Source: Pomacea canaliculata
Taxonomy: Eukaryota > Mollusca > Gastropoda > Architaenioglossa > Ampullariidae
Assembly: GCF_003073045.1 (NCBI RefSeq)
Contig: NC_037598.1
Location: forward strand, 13,740,486 to 13,804,485
DNA length: 64,000 nt
Direction: 5' to 3'
A program made the position numbers and the translations under genes. Below the pieces are notes generated by a model, which saw nothing but the letters and a program-made list of their open reading frames with translations, searched no databases and was not told the origin of the DNA. Shown here piece by piece: positions 1-12,700 of the stretch. Each line of letters starts with the position of its first letter. The first letter of the stretch is position 1.

Positions 1-665
1 ATCCATAGCTTACAGCTGAGAGCTTTTAGTCGATTCTAGCTTTAACTGGTAGCCAATGAAGAGAGTGAAGAAGTCGACTGACATGTTCACATTAGCGAGT
101 ACAAAAAACGAGATGAGAAGCTGAGTTCTGCACTTTCTGAAGCTTATTAATGAGTATTGTGGACAGCCAACAAGAAGAGAGTTGCATTAACTTAGTTTCA
201 ACAGAACAAATGAGCAGATGAGAATTCTGGTGGTTGAGATGGACAGAGTATGGCAAGTGGAGCTGATCTTCCGGAGCTCATAATATGCAGAATGACAAAT
301 GTGAAAAATATGCTTATCAAGGGACATATCAGCAGACATTATGTAACCTAAGTTGTGTTGAAGTAACAAAAGGAACATTGGCATCGCCTACCTGAACAGA
401 GACAGGCACTGAATGGTAAACTCGGGCTCTCCTCTTTGAAAAAATTAAAGTTTCTGTCTTTTTGCCATTCAGTTTTAACCTGTTGTGGGTCATCCACTGT
501 CTAATATCAGAAATACAATCTTGGATGGTCTGGATAGCAATGTATGCCAGAGAAGGAGAACAGCTGGTATACAGCTAAGTGTTGTCAGCAAAGGATTGAT
601 CAGTTAAAGAGTGAGATTGTTAACTTGAAGCATTAACATAAATTTGTAATGACTGAATTCTTAGT
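1..665 (-). mobile_element. Fossil LINE (L2/CR1-like), reverse-transcriptase C-terminal half, in a HUWE1 intron
   Basis: Minus-strand reading gives consecutive pieces typical of L2/CR1-type reverse transcriptases: SLTDQSFADNT (the FADD box region) near 600, then DIRQWMTHNRLKLN, KKTETLIFSKRRA, NLGYIMSADMSLDKH, HSAYYELRKI, and near the left edge NKLQKVQNSASHLVF and LLHSLHWLPVKARID. The reading is interrupted by several stops and frame changes, so it is a dead copy. It runs off the left edge and lies in the HUWE1 intron downstream of the exon at 774-861. No WWE-encoding exon is visible in 1-773. Confidence 0.8.
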
Positions 666-773
666 GTTTTTTGTCCCTAGTTCCCATTTAGTTAACACAT
701 TCTTGACACACTGCCACATCAAGGATAACTCATCACTACAATGTCAGGAGATAAGCAACAGGCGCAAACTTAC

Positions 774-3700
774 TTGCAGTGCACTGGCTTCAGCCTTTCT
801 CTGTGATATCACTGTTATTTTCTCAAAAAGATCAAGGAGGAGAAGAAGTGGAGCCAGCCACCTGTGAAAAGCATGTTCCCAATTATTTGGCCCCGATGAA
901 TGTCATATTTAAAACAAACCAAAAACTTTTTCCCAAACTTGGCTTCTGGAATCTAATATAAAGCTTGGCTCTAGGTATATACTATGTATGATTACACATA
1001 CATAAAAAAAAACTTATTCTATGTAGACCTTCATGCAAAAAATGCTCTTACCATTTGCAGATTGTCAAAATATTAAAGAAATTTGAGCAAGTTTAGAAAG
1101 TGAATGTACAAGCAGACGGCTGCCAATTAGAGATAAGACAAAATGAATACAGGATCTTACTTTGGAGTTGCAACGTCTTTGAAAGAGGCAAGCAGATCAT
1201 GCGTTGCCATCAGTACTTCCACCAGTAGTTCCAGCAGGTGTCCCTTCTGAATGGCCTCTGCACAGGCTAGGCTCATTTCCTGCCCAAAACAGAGGAAAAG
1301 GTAAGGAATTGCTAGAGACTGTAGATAAGCAAGTACATGATGATGCAGATACATCAACCTATTCACCATAACTCAGCCAGCAGCAGCCATTGCTTTGACT
1401 TTCATGAGAGTAAGCTGTTTCTGAGATTTATAGTGCTACAGTTTTAAGTCACTAGGAAGGAAAAATATTACATATGGATAAGCAATTATGAGAACTGCAT
1501 ATGGCACACACAGATTTCACTGCAGGCTGTAATGTGAAAAAGATCAGCATGGAAGTTTTGTTCATTATCATGGTCACCATTAATCTTGGATGAACTTTTG
1601 CGTGGCTGTCTTTACTGAATGTAGCTGTAGAAGTATTTCCCATGTAGTCAGACATACCGAGATATTATAAGCTTGCTTTAAGAATAATTTTTTTACAGCA
1701 GCAGCATAGAACTAATGCACACTGTCAACATCCATGCTTATTTGTGAAAAGCCTGAAATGGCAGATTGGCATTTTTCCAAGTCTGACATTGCATAGAAAG
1801 AAACAAAATAATACATCACAGCCATACTGACTAACCTCCAGAAGCAGGCTCAGTAAGTGGAGACGTGTGCTAAACTTGAGAGCCTCTTCCGAAGAAGATA
1901 ACTTCTCTACGGTTTCCTGGTTAGCAGTACTGCTGGATGCAACCTTCAGCACATACTGTGCTTGAGAATACACCTGCAAAAAATACCACTGACTTAGCAT
2001 ATAATATACTTGCCAACTAGTCTGCAAAAAAAAAAAAAAAAAAAAAAAACCTTACCTCTGAGCATCAGCATCTGCTAAAAATATTTTGAAACTGTACTGT
2101 AAGCAAAGATCGATTTATAAAACAGGAATGTTAACTACAAAAAAACTTGCAGCACGTAAAACTAGAACAGTGATCTCACCTCTGAAACAACAGTAGCAAG
2201 CATGGAACTGCGCCACTCTGCACCATTTCGTTGGGTAACCACACTCAGCAAGTCACACACACGATAAACAGTTTCAGGCAGCATATCCAGGAGGTTCAAA
2301 CAACCTAAAAATAAAACTATACCTCAGTCTTTGCTCATACCCACCTGTTCATTTAGCACAATGCTAAATATAGCATTTAAAATTTTAAGTTATACAGGGC
2401 TTCTGCTAAGACAAAATTCTTTGGGGTCCCAGGGACTCCTTCAGATTTTTAAGGGGTCCCTGTTCTTTGCCCAAATTTGAAGGGGACCCCATTGACGAAA
2501 ATTGAAGGGGTCCTCCGAACTTTTAATGAGTATTGTACGCAATTTTTTGCGTAAGCAGAAGCCCTGTTATATTTTTGTGTAAAGCCACACCTGGTAACAT
2601 CCCTTTTGTGAAGTCATCCAACACAGACTTATCTAGAGGCTCTTCCTGCTCCTGCTTTTCTTGCTCATCTTCATCATCTTTGGCATCTGCTTTAGACACA
2701 TCTACCTGCCAAACAAGACAAGACACATCATGTGCCAACCCATCTTTTGCACATAGGAAGGTCCTACCTGTGCTTTTAATAAATAATAATTAAAAATCCC
2801 ACAGAAGCAGAATCAGCACTAACACACAGGATGACCACTATTAATATTCTATCACCCTTAGCTCTGTTGAATGTTAAGACATTGGCATACTTGGTCTGTA
2901 GACATCACAACACTTTCGCCGAGTGATAAAGCAATAGCCCTCATCATCTGCTCTTCGTCAGACAAGTCCACCTCCATTCCCAGTACCTGTGAAAATGTAA
3001 CAGAGTTAGTTTACCTCGTTGTATTTCTCTCAGAGGAAAAATTCTTCAGGAAGTTAGATAAAACAGTACCTGCCTTTTGCTAGCTTTAATGATGCTTTAC
3101 ACATAAGTGAGCTCCCTTTGGGAAACGGGCATTAAAAGACAAATGAATAACCTACTATCTCCAAAATTATCTGCAAATATTTACAGGTACTCATCACAAG
3201 CATAACACACAAATAAACAGCAACTAAATAAAAATGGCTTTGTGAAAATCATAAATATAGTCTCTAAAGCAAGACTAAATCTCATGGACTCACTCGAGAA
3301 GCACCCCTGCCCAGGAAAGGCTGTGGTGGTGGGTGAGACAGAATGTAGTCTGTTGCCTGTTCCAGGGAGGTAGTGTTCATCAAAGCATCCAGTGCATGCT
3401 CCCGAGTGAATCCCATGTCCATCAGCTGTTCAAAATGAATCAAAAATGATGATGTCTGGAGTAAGCTAAACACCACCACCAACAAAATAAAAGGTACTTA
3501 AGGGAAAAAAATTATTGGTATTTGGGCTTTTAATGAAGCACAAATATTATAAGTGAAAAACATTTCTACACACCATGAACTCATTTCAGAACAAAGATGA
3601 TGTCAACATTAAGTATGCAACATCTAACAATGCACACCAATCCATGCCATCCTTTTCTCAGGCTAAAACATGTTTCCAAAGAAAACTCTAACCACAGCCA

Positions 3701-6700
3701 AACTCTTTGCAAAACCAACTAACCTGCTGAAGATGCTGTGGGTTAACTGCTGCTGCACTTGTCCTCGTGCGCCTTTGCGATACTTCAGTCTCAGCATTTG
3801 AGGGAGCCCCATCTGCACTCTCCTCCTCTTTCTCTTTAGCTAGTTGCTCCTGAACAAACCAGTGGGCAAAATGGTATTATGATCATTAACAATAAACTAC
3901 AGTAAAGATTGCAGATAAAGACAACTACAAACAAATGTCATGAACTGCATAGGCTAATGGTATAGTTTATTTCTAAGGAAAGAATTTTAAACATGAACTG
4001 CTGGCAACAAGAGTTATACCAACCTTGATAATGCTCTCTCCCCGAATGATATGGCAGAAGATAGCCAGCAAAGATTCACACATGTGGCTGCCATACATTT
4101 TCAAAGGTTTCTTGTTCCACAGATTCATCACAGCACTAAAGGCAGCCTAGATAGAAACATTTTTTTTCTTATGAGATGACAAAAGCACTGAGTTGCTTAC
4201 ATGGTAATGGGTTGCCATTCTAAATTAATTGTAAAAATTAAAAACTTAAGGCAAGAAGCAGCTCAAAAAATGGTAGTTCTGGGGGTGACCTGGATAAATC
4301 TGGATAATTGTTCACACCTACCAAAAAGAGGAAACTGAGAATGTGATTTTGAAAGTTAAGTAATTCTGTTAGGAAGACTCCTGATTCATGGAAAGTATAA
4401 ATATTGTTTTCCTACATACAACTTCAACTTAATACATAACAATTGTCCCCCCTCCCCCACCCCAAGAAACATGAACACGGCTGCCATGTGTTCAAATTTT
4501 GACGCGACTGCACAATTTAAAAATGGTGCTTACAGCCATAATACATAATTAAAATTTTTTTTTCTAGAGGTTTAGTGTCCACAGGATTCATAAATATTGG
4601 TGTCCACCATACCCACCCAGCAATTGTTCCTGAAATACCAATTTTGGAATTAAAATTTTGACTACTAGTTACCTCAATTCTAGCTGTCTGCTGATTGGTC
4701 AGAAATGACCAATGAAACAGAAACACAAAACTCAAGCTAATAGTGCAATCTACACATAGTCATCTAGTATATTACTACACAAAGAAATATCTTTCCTTGA
4801 AAAGCAAAATGCTCTTTCTGCTGGTATGCAATATGACCCACTTATTCAAAAGACTGTTATGTTGCTATGACCAAACATATTTTATTAATTTTGAGCACAG
4901 TGATAACAAATATAAAGTCAGTCACTGTCTTTAGTGACACAATATACATAGTTCTACATGGTTTAATGAAAAAAATCACTTGAATAGTGGATAAAGGACA
5001 TGTTGAACATTCATAATATTCTATTATCTCAACATGGTTAATAATCAAGATATTTGTTGAATTTTAGGGCTGTCGCTTATTTCTCCAACTGTTATTTTTG
5101 GCCTGAATGCAAACACAAAGGTCTCAAGACAGGATTGTGCTACAGCATTGAACTTTTGAAGTTTTATTTAGAAATTGATAAACTCAAGGATAAGAAATGA
5201 TATCTGGTATAAACATTACTTTGGCTCAAATTAATATTTTCACACCAACAATTTTTTGGGGGGCAGAGTTCAAGGGGAAAAGTGGGTTGGCGGTTACCAT
5301 GTTTGAATGCTTTTATCTTCTAGACTTCTTTGATAACAACTGTTCTTTAATCATTCTTTAGATTAGTCTCTAGTTCACAAAAATTGTAAAGGTTGACTTT
5401 TGATAGCTAATAATATTCCCCTGACTTTAATCAGACTTGCCATGTGAAAATGTCAGATGCCAACATTACTATTGAACAAAACAATGTAACAATATTTCTC
5501 TACCAGATGCATATAGCCACATCTGCAATTTTCTCCCACTTATAAGCCACCACCTGGAAACTCCAAAAAAAAAAAACAAAGCTATGGAAAAAGCATCATA
5601 TGCAAAACTGCTTTTTCCTGTCTTGTTTATGACAGAAATACATAATAATCATCAAAGATGGGTTACCTTTTGAGTGCTGATAAGGTACTGAGTAGCATTA
5701 AAGGCAGGAGGCTGATTGGGGATCTTGGGTTTGCCAGGAATGGAGTGAGGTGTTTCAAGAACAGTCTTGGGATTCACCAATTTCTCCAAAAGGGTAAGCC
5801 AGGCATCCAGGAATTCTCCAGTCCCTTCTGTAAAGCACATAAAAGTCCATTTGATCTTTGTCACTTTTGCAAAAGTCAAATGAAAAAAAAAATATCATTA
5901 ACAACAGTGTGATCAGCCTAATAAAAAATACTGAAACACTAGTACATGGGTTCTCACTGTACTCACTCTCTTACACGACAAGGACAACAGGTCATTTCCA
6001 CTTCGTCATTATCACTTATTCGTCTCTCTTTTGTGCACTTTCATGCCCTCCATACCTATATACTATTCAGGGAACAATTCAGAAACAGCTATCAGTTACC
6101 TTCACGTGTGCACACAAGTAATATTACTCACATGCATGCAAGAATTCTACAGACATTAAGATGGCCTGTGCTTAGGCTGTTGAACCAGCAAGAAAGGAAG
6201 ATAAACATTAAGGTAATTTTGATGGGCAATCTTCTGACAGGCTGCCATGCAGAAATGTAAAAAATACTTAAAGGGAATGACGTGGGTCCTTGCTAATGAA
6301 GGAAAGAAAAGAATGATGATGCCAGCCAGCATGTGAGTCTTGCTGAAGTGCTTCCTCCCTGCCACCATCTCTCTTGCTCTCAGTGGGTATCTCACAAACT
6401 TGCTAAAATGTGCTCAGTACTGGCTTAAATTTTCTTTACAGCTTATGTGTCATCTTCTCTATCTTACTGCAAATCTTATACATTCTTATCACTAAACCAA
6501 TTCCCTTCATTTTAGATTCTGAATCTACAAGCGTCATTAGCAAAGACCGAAACCTTCAAATTGCTTGTGTACTGATCAGCACTGCTATTATGTTGATGCA
6601 ACATTTCTACTAGCAATCTGTGTGCACACCAAATATGGACAACCATGTGTCTACTTGTCAGTTTGAAGACACGCATCAACACCTGCACTGGGCCTCTTGG

Positions 6701-9700
6701 GCGATGGGCACAATAATTACTCGTCTGGTTAAGACCGATGTTTCTCAAATAGTTTAACACACAACTGTAGACTGCAACTCATCATGACTGCCCAACCCTG
6801 CTGTTATCCTTTTGATGCAGTGTTGTGGACTGCCTCTGTGCAGCATTTTTTCTATCTTATATTCTGTTGTTAAGTCTTTGTATAATCTTCATTTTTACCT
6901 ATGTTTCAACAAGTGCTTTTCATTCTGAATCTGTATTTTGATGATACTTGTTTGGTAATGTGCACTCTTTGCAGTTGAGAAATGTGCTGTATAAATGTGC
7001 TCATTATTATTAGTCATAAATAGGCTAGAACCTATTTGCAGACAAAAGAATTACTTCTGAAAGATTTGGTCAGGATCAGACAGGAAATCTGGATAGTATC
7101 AACCAGAACCACAAAAATTGTCATTGTTTAAGTATAAAATATTCAGCTTACCTGGTAAATCTGGGTGCTCTAAACCTTCTGCTAAAGGCACTTTTCCACC
7201 AATAGACAACGCCCAGGAAAAGGCTCTGTAATGTAATAAAGTCCAATCCTGATGGTACTCATGCCATTTAAACTTATTACAGCATCTTTTATCTGACCTA
7301 TCCTCACAAGATTATGCAAATCTTCATTTCTCCTTAGCTATTCAAACATTTGGGACAGTTAATCTTTACTGACTCTGCTGTTAAGCTCCTTGACCACTTA
7401 AGGAGTAACAAATCAAGAAATGATAATATTAAAAGTACAATAACTGGTTTCATGCTGATCTTGTATACAATCAACAGTAAAATGTGGATAATGAAATAAG
7501 CAAATAAATAAATGAATGGTAAGAGAGTGCTTACTCGAACAAAGCTGCCTGGCCTCCACATGTTACAAACTTTTGCAGCATCAAATGATAAGGTTGCTTT
7601 TTCTCATCAAAAAGCATCGGATTTGTGAAGCCAACAGAGCAAACAAGGAATGTTAATCTGCAGAACAAATCACAAAAATATGAGCAAGATGCTTCCAGCA
7701 GCTGAATGCATAAAATTATTAACATGCACAAGCTATGCATCATGTCCAACACTCCTTCAAACATCCATCTGCAAACATGCTCCAAGAATGCAGCCGATTT
7801 GGCACATACCGGAGTTTTGGTACCGGTGCATAGCGAGGAGGCTCCCATGAAAGACCGCTGGTGAGAAGACGTGTTAATGCAGAAGCCACTGCTCGTGCAG
7901 CAGCTGATGGTGGAGAGTTCTGATTGGGAGACTGATGGTGGCTGCGACGCTGTCGAACAGGTGAGCCCACACACAGCTTGACTAGAAGTCCAAACAGTTC
8001 TGCCAGTGCACGCCCCAAACGAGAGGACACGGACAACAAAGGTTTGAGCTGCCTAATCTGTGCCTGCAGCTGCGTGGACATTTTGGGCTTTTTGTTTACT
8101 GCACCAGTGCTTCCTGTGGTGGACAACCCAGCAGTTGTCTCCTTGTCAGCACTTCCAGTGCTTGTGTCGCCACTGCCACCTTGAATGCTGCTACCACTAG
8201 TACCACACCCAATAAAGTTGTCTGTCAGTGTACTGGCCACCTCCATGGGGCTGCCAACATGCTCAGATGTAGTTAATGATTCCATGGCAGCACTCATGCC
8301 ATTGCTGTGAGGGCTACCTTCCTCCTCCTCTCTTGGCTTTCCAGCAGCTTCTGGAACACTAATGCCATCTTTAGGAGCACTTTCCTGTATGTCTTTGGGA
8401 ATAATGCGGTCCATGTCTGCACGGCCAAACTGACATCCAGGTGGAAGAATGTCTTCACTGCACAAGGCAAGCAACACAGTGCTTTCCCACACTAGAGATG
8501 TGTACAGCTGGCTCAGACTTTTAAGCACTGTCAACCCCAGTTCTGATCCCCAGTGGCTTACCGAGATGGTGCGGATGTCATTCTGCAAACACCCCCAAAA
8601 AAAGAAAACTACTTAGCATAAGCATCTCTATATTTAGATGACATTATTACCACACTCTGCTTAATGTCTTTTGCTTTTAAAAGCAAAGTGAAGGGGTAAT
8701 ACTAATAATTAAGAATCAGAGACAAGAAAGCTGAACACTTCAACAGGTGGACATACTACATCCACTACAGTGCAACATATCCACAAACAAAAAACACAAA
8801 CACCTCAGCAAAGTCCTAAAACTTTTAGCCTGAGTCTTAACCTTTATGATCTCCAGATAGGTACAAATATGAATATGAAGCATTATTTAAAAAATTATAG
8901 GTAAACTAAATATAAATCAAACTGTAATTAAAATTCAAAGCGAAGATAACCACTCATACCTCATTCCACTGTCAAACTGCACTTTCTTGTAAATACAAAT
9001 TAGGTATATCAAATCATATTCCCAAAATGAATGGTTTTGGGATGTGCCTAGATAAAGGACTGGAGTTCATGCCTTTTTGTTTACATAGTTTTGTAGTAAA
9101 ATTATTGAATGACATGGGTGGGCAAGCCCAGTCTTGAAGCTGCTGAAGGACTCAATGAGCTAAGGGTGCTATAAAACAAATAACTTAAAAAGTCTACATT
9201 AAATCAGATAAAAACATATAAGAAATAAATAACAATGATCCCAACAATGTACACGATCAAGGACAATGACCAATAAAGGCAGAAAACCTATAACACACGA
9301 TACTAAACACCAGATTAAAACCAAGAAGATTTAAAATGAACTCACCTGCCCCATTCTACACACATGCACAAACATGGTGATGTAAGCATGTGCTGCAGCG
9401 AGGGCATGCAGAAGAGGCGTGGCCTGTGGTGAGAGGGTTGCATCAGGCTGACAGGCAGTGGATGCTAGTTCCTGTAGAAGAACTGAGCCTCCTGGTTCAG
9501 GCAAGGGCCTGTGCAAGGGTTCCAGTTTCTGGAGCACATCGTTGAGATGCAACAATCCCTGCTTCATCACCTGAGGCTCGCGTGAGAGTGTCTGACCAAA
9601 GAAAAAAAAAAAGTGAATGGGGTGCTGACCTTAATATTTTTTTAAATCAACAAGGGCTTTTTCTCATTTACAACTTGATAAAGAATCTACTTTTGTTCAT

Positions 9701-12700
9701 TCCCATGCAGATTTTCTGTGTCACTGGTCAAATGAGAAGGTATGAGCATTTAAAAAAAAAAAAAAAAAAAAAAAGAGAGTTCAAAAGTTAAGGATAAATG
9801 CAACTGTGCGCATACAAAATTCTGTCACTTAAAGATCAAAAGGATACTCCAAAAGTTTAAATCTGTGTTTTGAATATCTTTAAGAGTCCCCCCACCCTTA
9901 TACAGGGATAAAATGTTACATAAACAGTGCACAAAAAAGTTTTTGAGCATCTACAATGTAACCTACAAATAAACAATTTCAATTAAAAAAATGTATTTTA
10001 AAAACAAAATTACATCATGTCTTTAGCCATAGACCAAAACCCTTGGGGTTTCTGTAAGCTAGAAACAATGATATAAAGGTGATCTAAGAACTTTGTAATA
10101 TCTTAAGAGATTGGAGACATGAGTAATCAAATATGATACCGCTGAGGGAACTCGGCAAATAGAGATTCCCCCCAAGTACCAAGTTCAGCCAAAATAATGC
10201 TCATACTAGGTTATCCTTTTCATCATCGTTAAGATTATCCATTACTTAATATAACTGCAAAAATTGAATGCTGTAACATAAGCCTATATCCTGCAGAAAT
10301 ACCAATCAAGCAATAGACACCATCTTATGAAAACAACTTTGAAAATCCAAGAAGGAAAATCACACAGATTTATAACTCACCAGTATTGATTTGCAAACAC
10401 TAGCTACAGCTTGGCATGCTGGTGAGGCTGGAAAATCGATAGGCAAGTTGGGAAGCCCAAGAATACCCATCAAAGGCAACAAGCCTTTTTGTGCCACAAA
10501 TTCTCGGCAATGATCGTCTGTAGAGTTGTTACTCAAGATAGCCTCAACAAATTTCATCTAGAGAGGAGAAAAATCATGAGATCATTGACACAGGAGTTTG
10601 TAATAGGATGAACATACACTTAGCTTGCATAAGCATGACATATAACACACACTGCTCAACGAGCCCCCGTAAATAACAACGAGGAATGTTCAAAGGAATG
10701 TCACTGTGAGAGTTATAAAGCAGATGGTGGATGAAGACCATTGTTTTTTTCACTGCTCACTCAGCCATAGAGAAACTGCTTTTTTGTGCTTCAAGTAACG
10801 TGCAACAAATGAATTGCATAAGACATCAGACACCATTCATACACAAAACAATACGAGACCTACCACAACTCATTACGCTGTTAATGTATAAATATATGCA
10901 TACACTACAAGTCCCTCTATGAAACTTGAATTCTAGTACTTACATAGGATCTATTGATCACATATTGATCACACTTCATAGATTGAGACAAGTCTTTGTT
11001 TAATTTTTAAACGCTAATTAAAGATAATCTATAAAAAAACTGGAAATTTGTTAGTTTTTTTTTTTTTGTCAGGCTTTCCACACAAAGTGACAGCCCAATG
11101 ACAGTAACTTTTTATATAGCACTGATTTATCCCAGAATGCCAAAATGACAGCATGGGGTTCAAACAGTGCCCTCTCCTCACACAGTGACACCTTTATCTC
11201 CCTATCTCTCCATATTATTTAGAACAAGACAGCAAGGATTGGGGTTTTGGGGTTCAGATCTCCCTTCACCTACTGCATTTTCCCCTGTAAAGAAAGTTTT
11301 GCATATGTCTTTACTTGTTAAACCAACAACAAACCTTGAACCATGGCATATGTGTTAAAAACACAACTGAGAAGAAACTAATTTAAGTAAACAAGACCCT
11401 CCCATCAAAATAAACACCAAAGGTGCTTAGAGATGTAACTCACCACATTAAGAACATATTCCATTAAAGGAATAGCTTGCCTTTCTTGAGTTGTTTTGGT
11501 TCTGTAACAAATGCCAAATCATTTTCCATAAATCCAATGGAACAAGGAAATTAAGTTCAGGAAAATACAGAAAGTTGCAAAATAACAATATAGTTAATTT
11601 TAGGAAAACATTCAAAGTTGAAAAACCTAAGTGATGAATTAAAGAGCCATACAGCTGGTGCTTTTGCCAGAAATCTTTGGAAGAAATAGGAAATTACCTA
11701 ACCATAAAGATTATCCTTCTTCATTCAGACTATGTAGGCAGTCTATAAAATGATCTTAGAACACAGAAGATGGCATATAAGCAGCTGCTCAGAAATGTGG
11801 TGCACTCATTGATGCCTGTCTAAATTCCATGACTATGTCATGAAACGCCAAGACCTCTTTCCTCAGGGTTCAGTTTCTTGAGCGTTTAAACAGATTTCCT
11901 TAATAAAAGAGTATTATGTTAATGTTTATGCGATTACCCTGCAACTTCTGGCTAAGAAAATGAGTACAGAATGTCTGCTGCTGAATCTGTTACTTCTGAC
12001 AGAAATGATAATACTTATAAAGATGGTGGACAATAAATCTCCAGCTTATTGAACCCATTACTGCATTGTTTTTTTAATTACTGTGTGTTTCTGTGCAGCC
12101 TAGTCAAAATTTGGACACACAACAGCATCCATGTTTACATTTCTTGATGTTTCAAACAAGGGAAAAGTAAATGATATTGAAAAAGTAGCAATGTCATGTA
12201 AATCTTAGAATTGTTTACCTTAAAGCAATACAAACAGAAAATATGGGAGGGAAAAACACTGTTCTTAAATGCTCTTAACCCTTAAAGCATTATCGTGGCT
12301 TTGCCGGGAAAGCATGTGGAAGGCAATTTTCATTACTTTTAATGCAAAGTTCAAGCTTTCTCTTTGCCAAAAATGTATGTTTCTTGGTCTATTGTTTACC
12401 TGAAAGCAGCAATAATAAAAAACAAACTTCACCCACTGTCGTCTTCACAGTCTTCAGCTATTAGCCTCTGTAATACTTAAACTTTTATGCCATGCTAAGA
12501 GGGTTAAAGCTCTTACAGGCAGTTGCTCCTACTGTTGTATCAGCTTTGAAAATATTTTAAGTGTTAACACACATAAACATGAATAGTACAGAAGAGGCAA
12601 AATATCTTTTCTGCATGCAGTATCTACAAAACAAGTATGCAACTGCATTTCATGGCTTTTTTTCAAAATGACTCAAAGAAACATAATCTTGTCAATGGTC

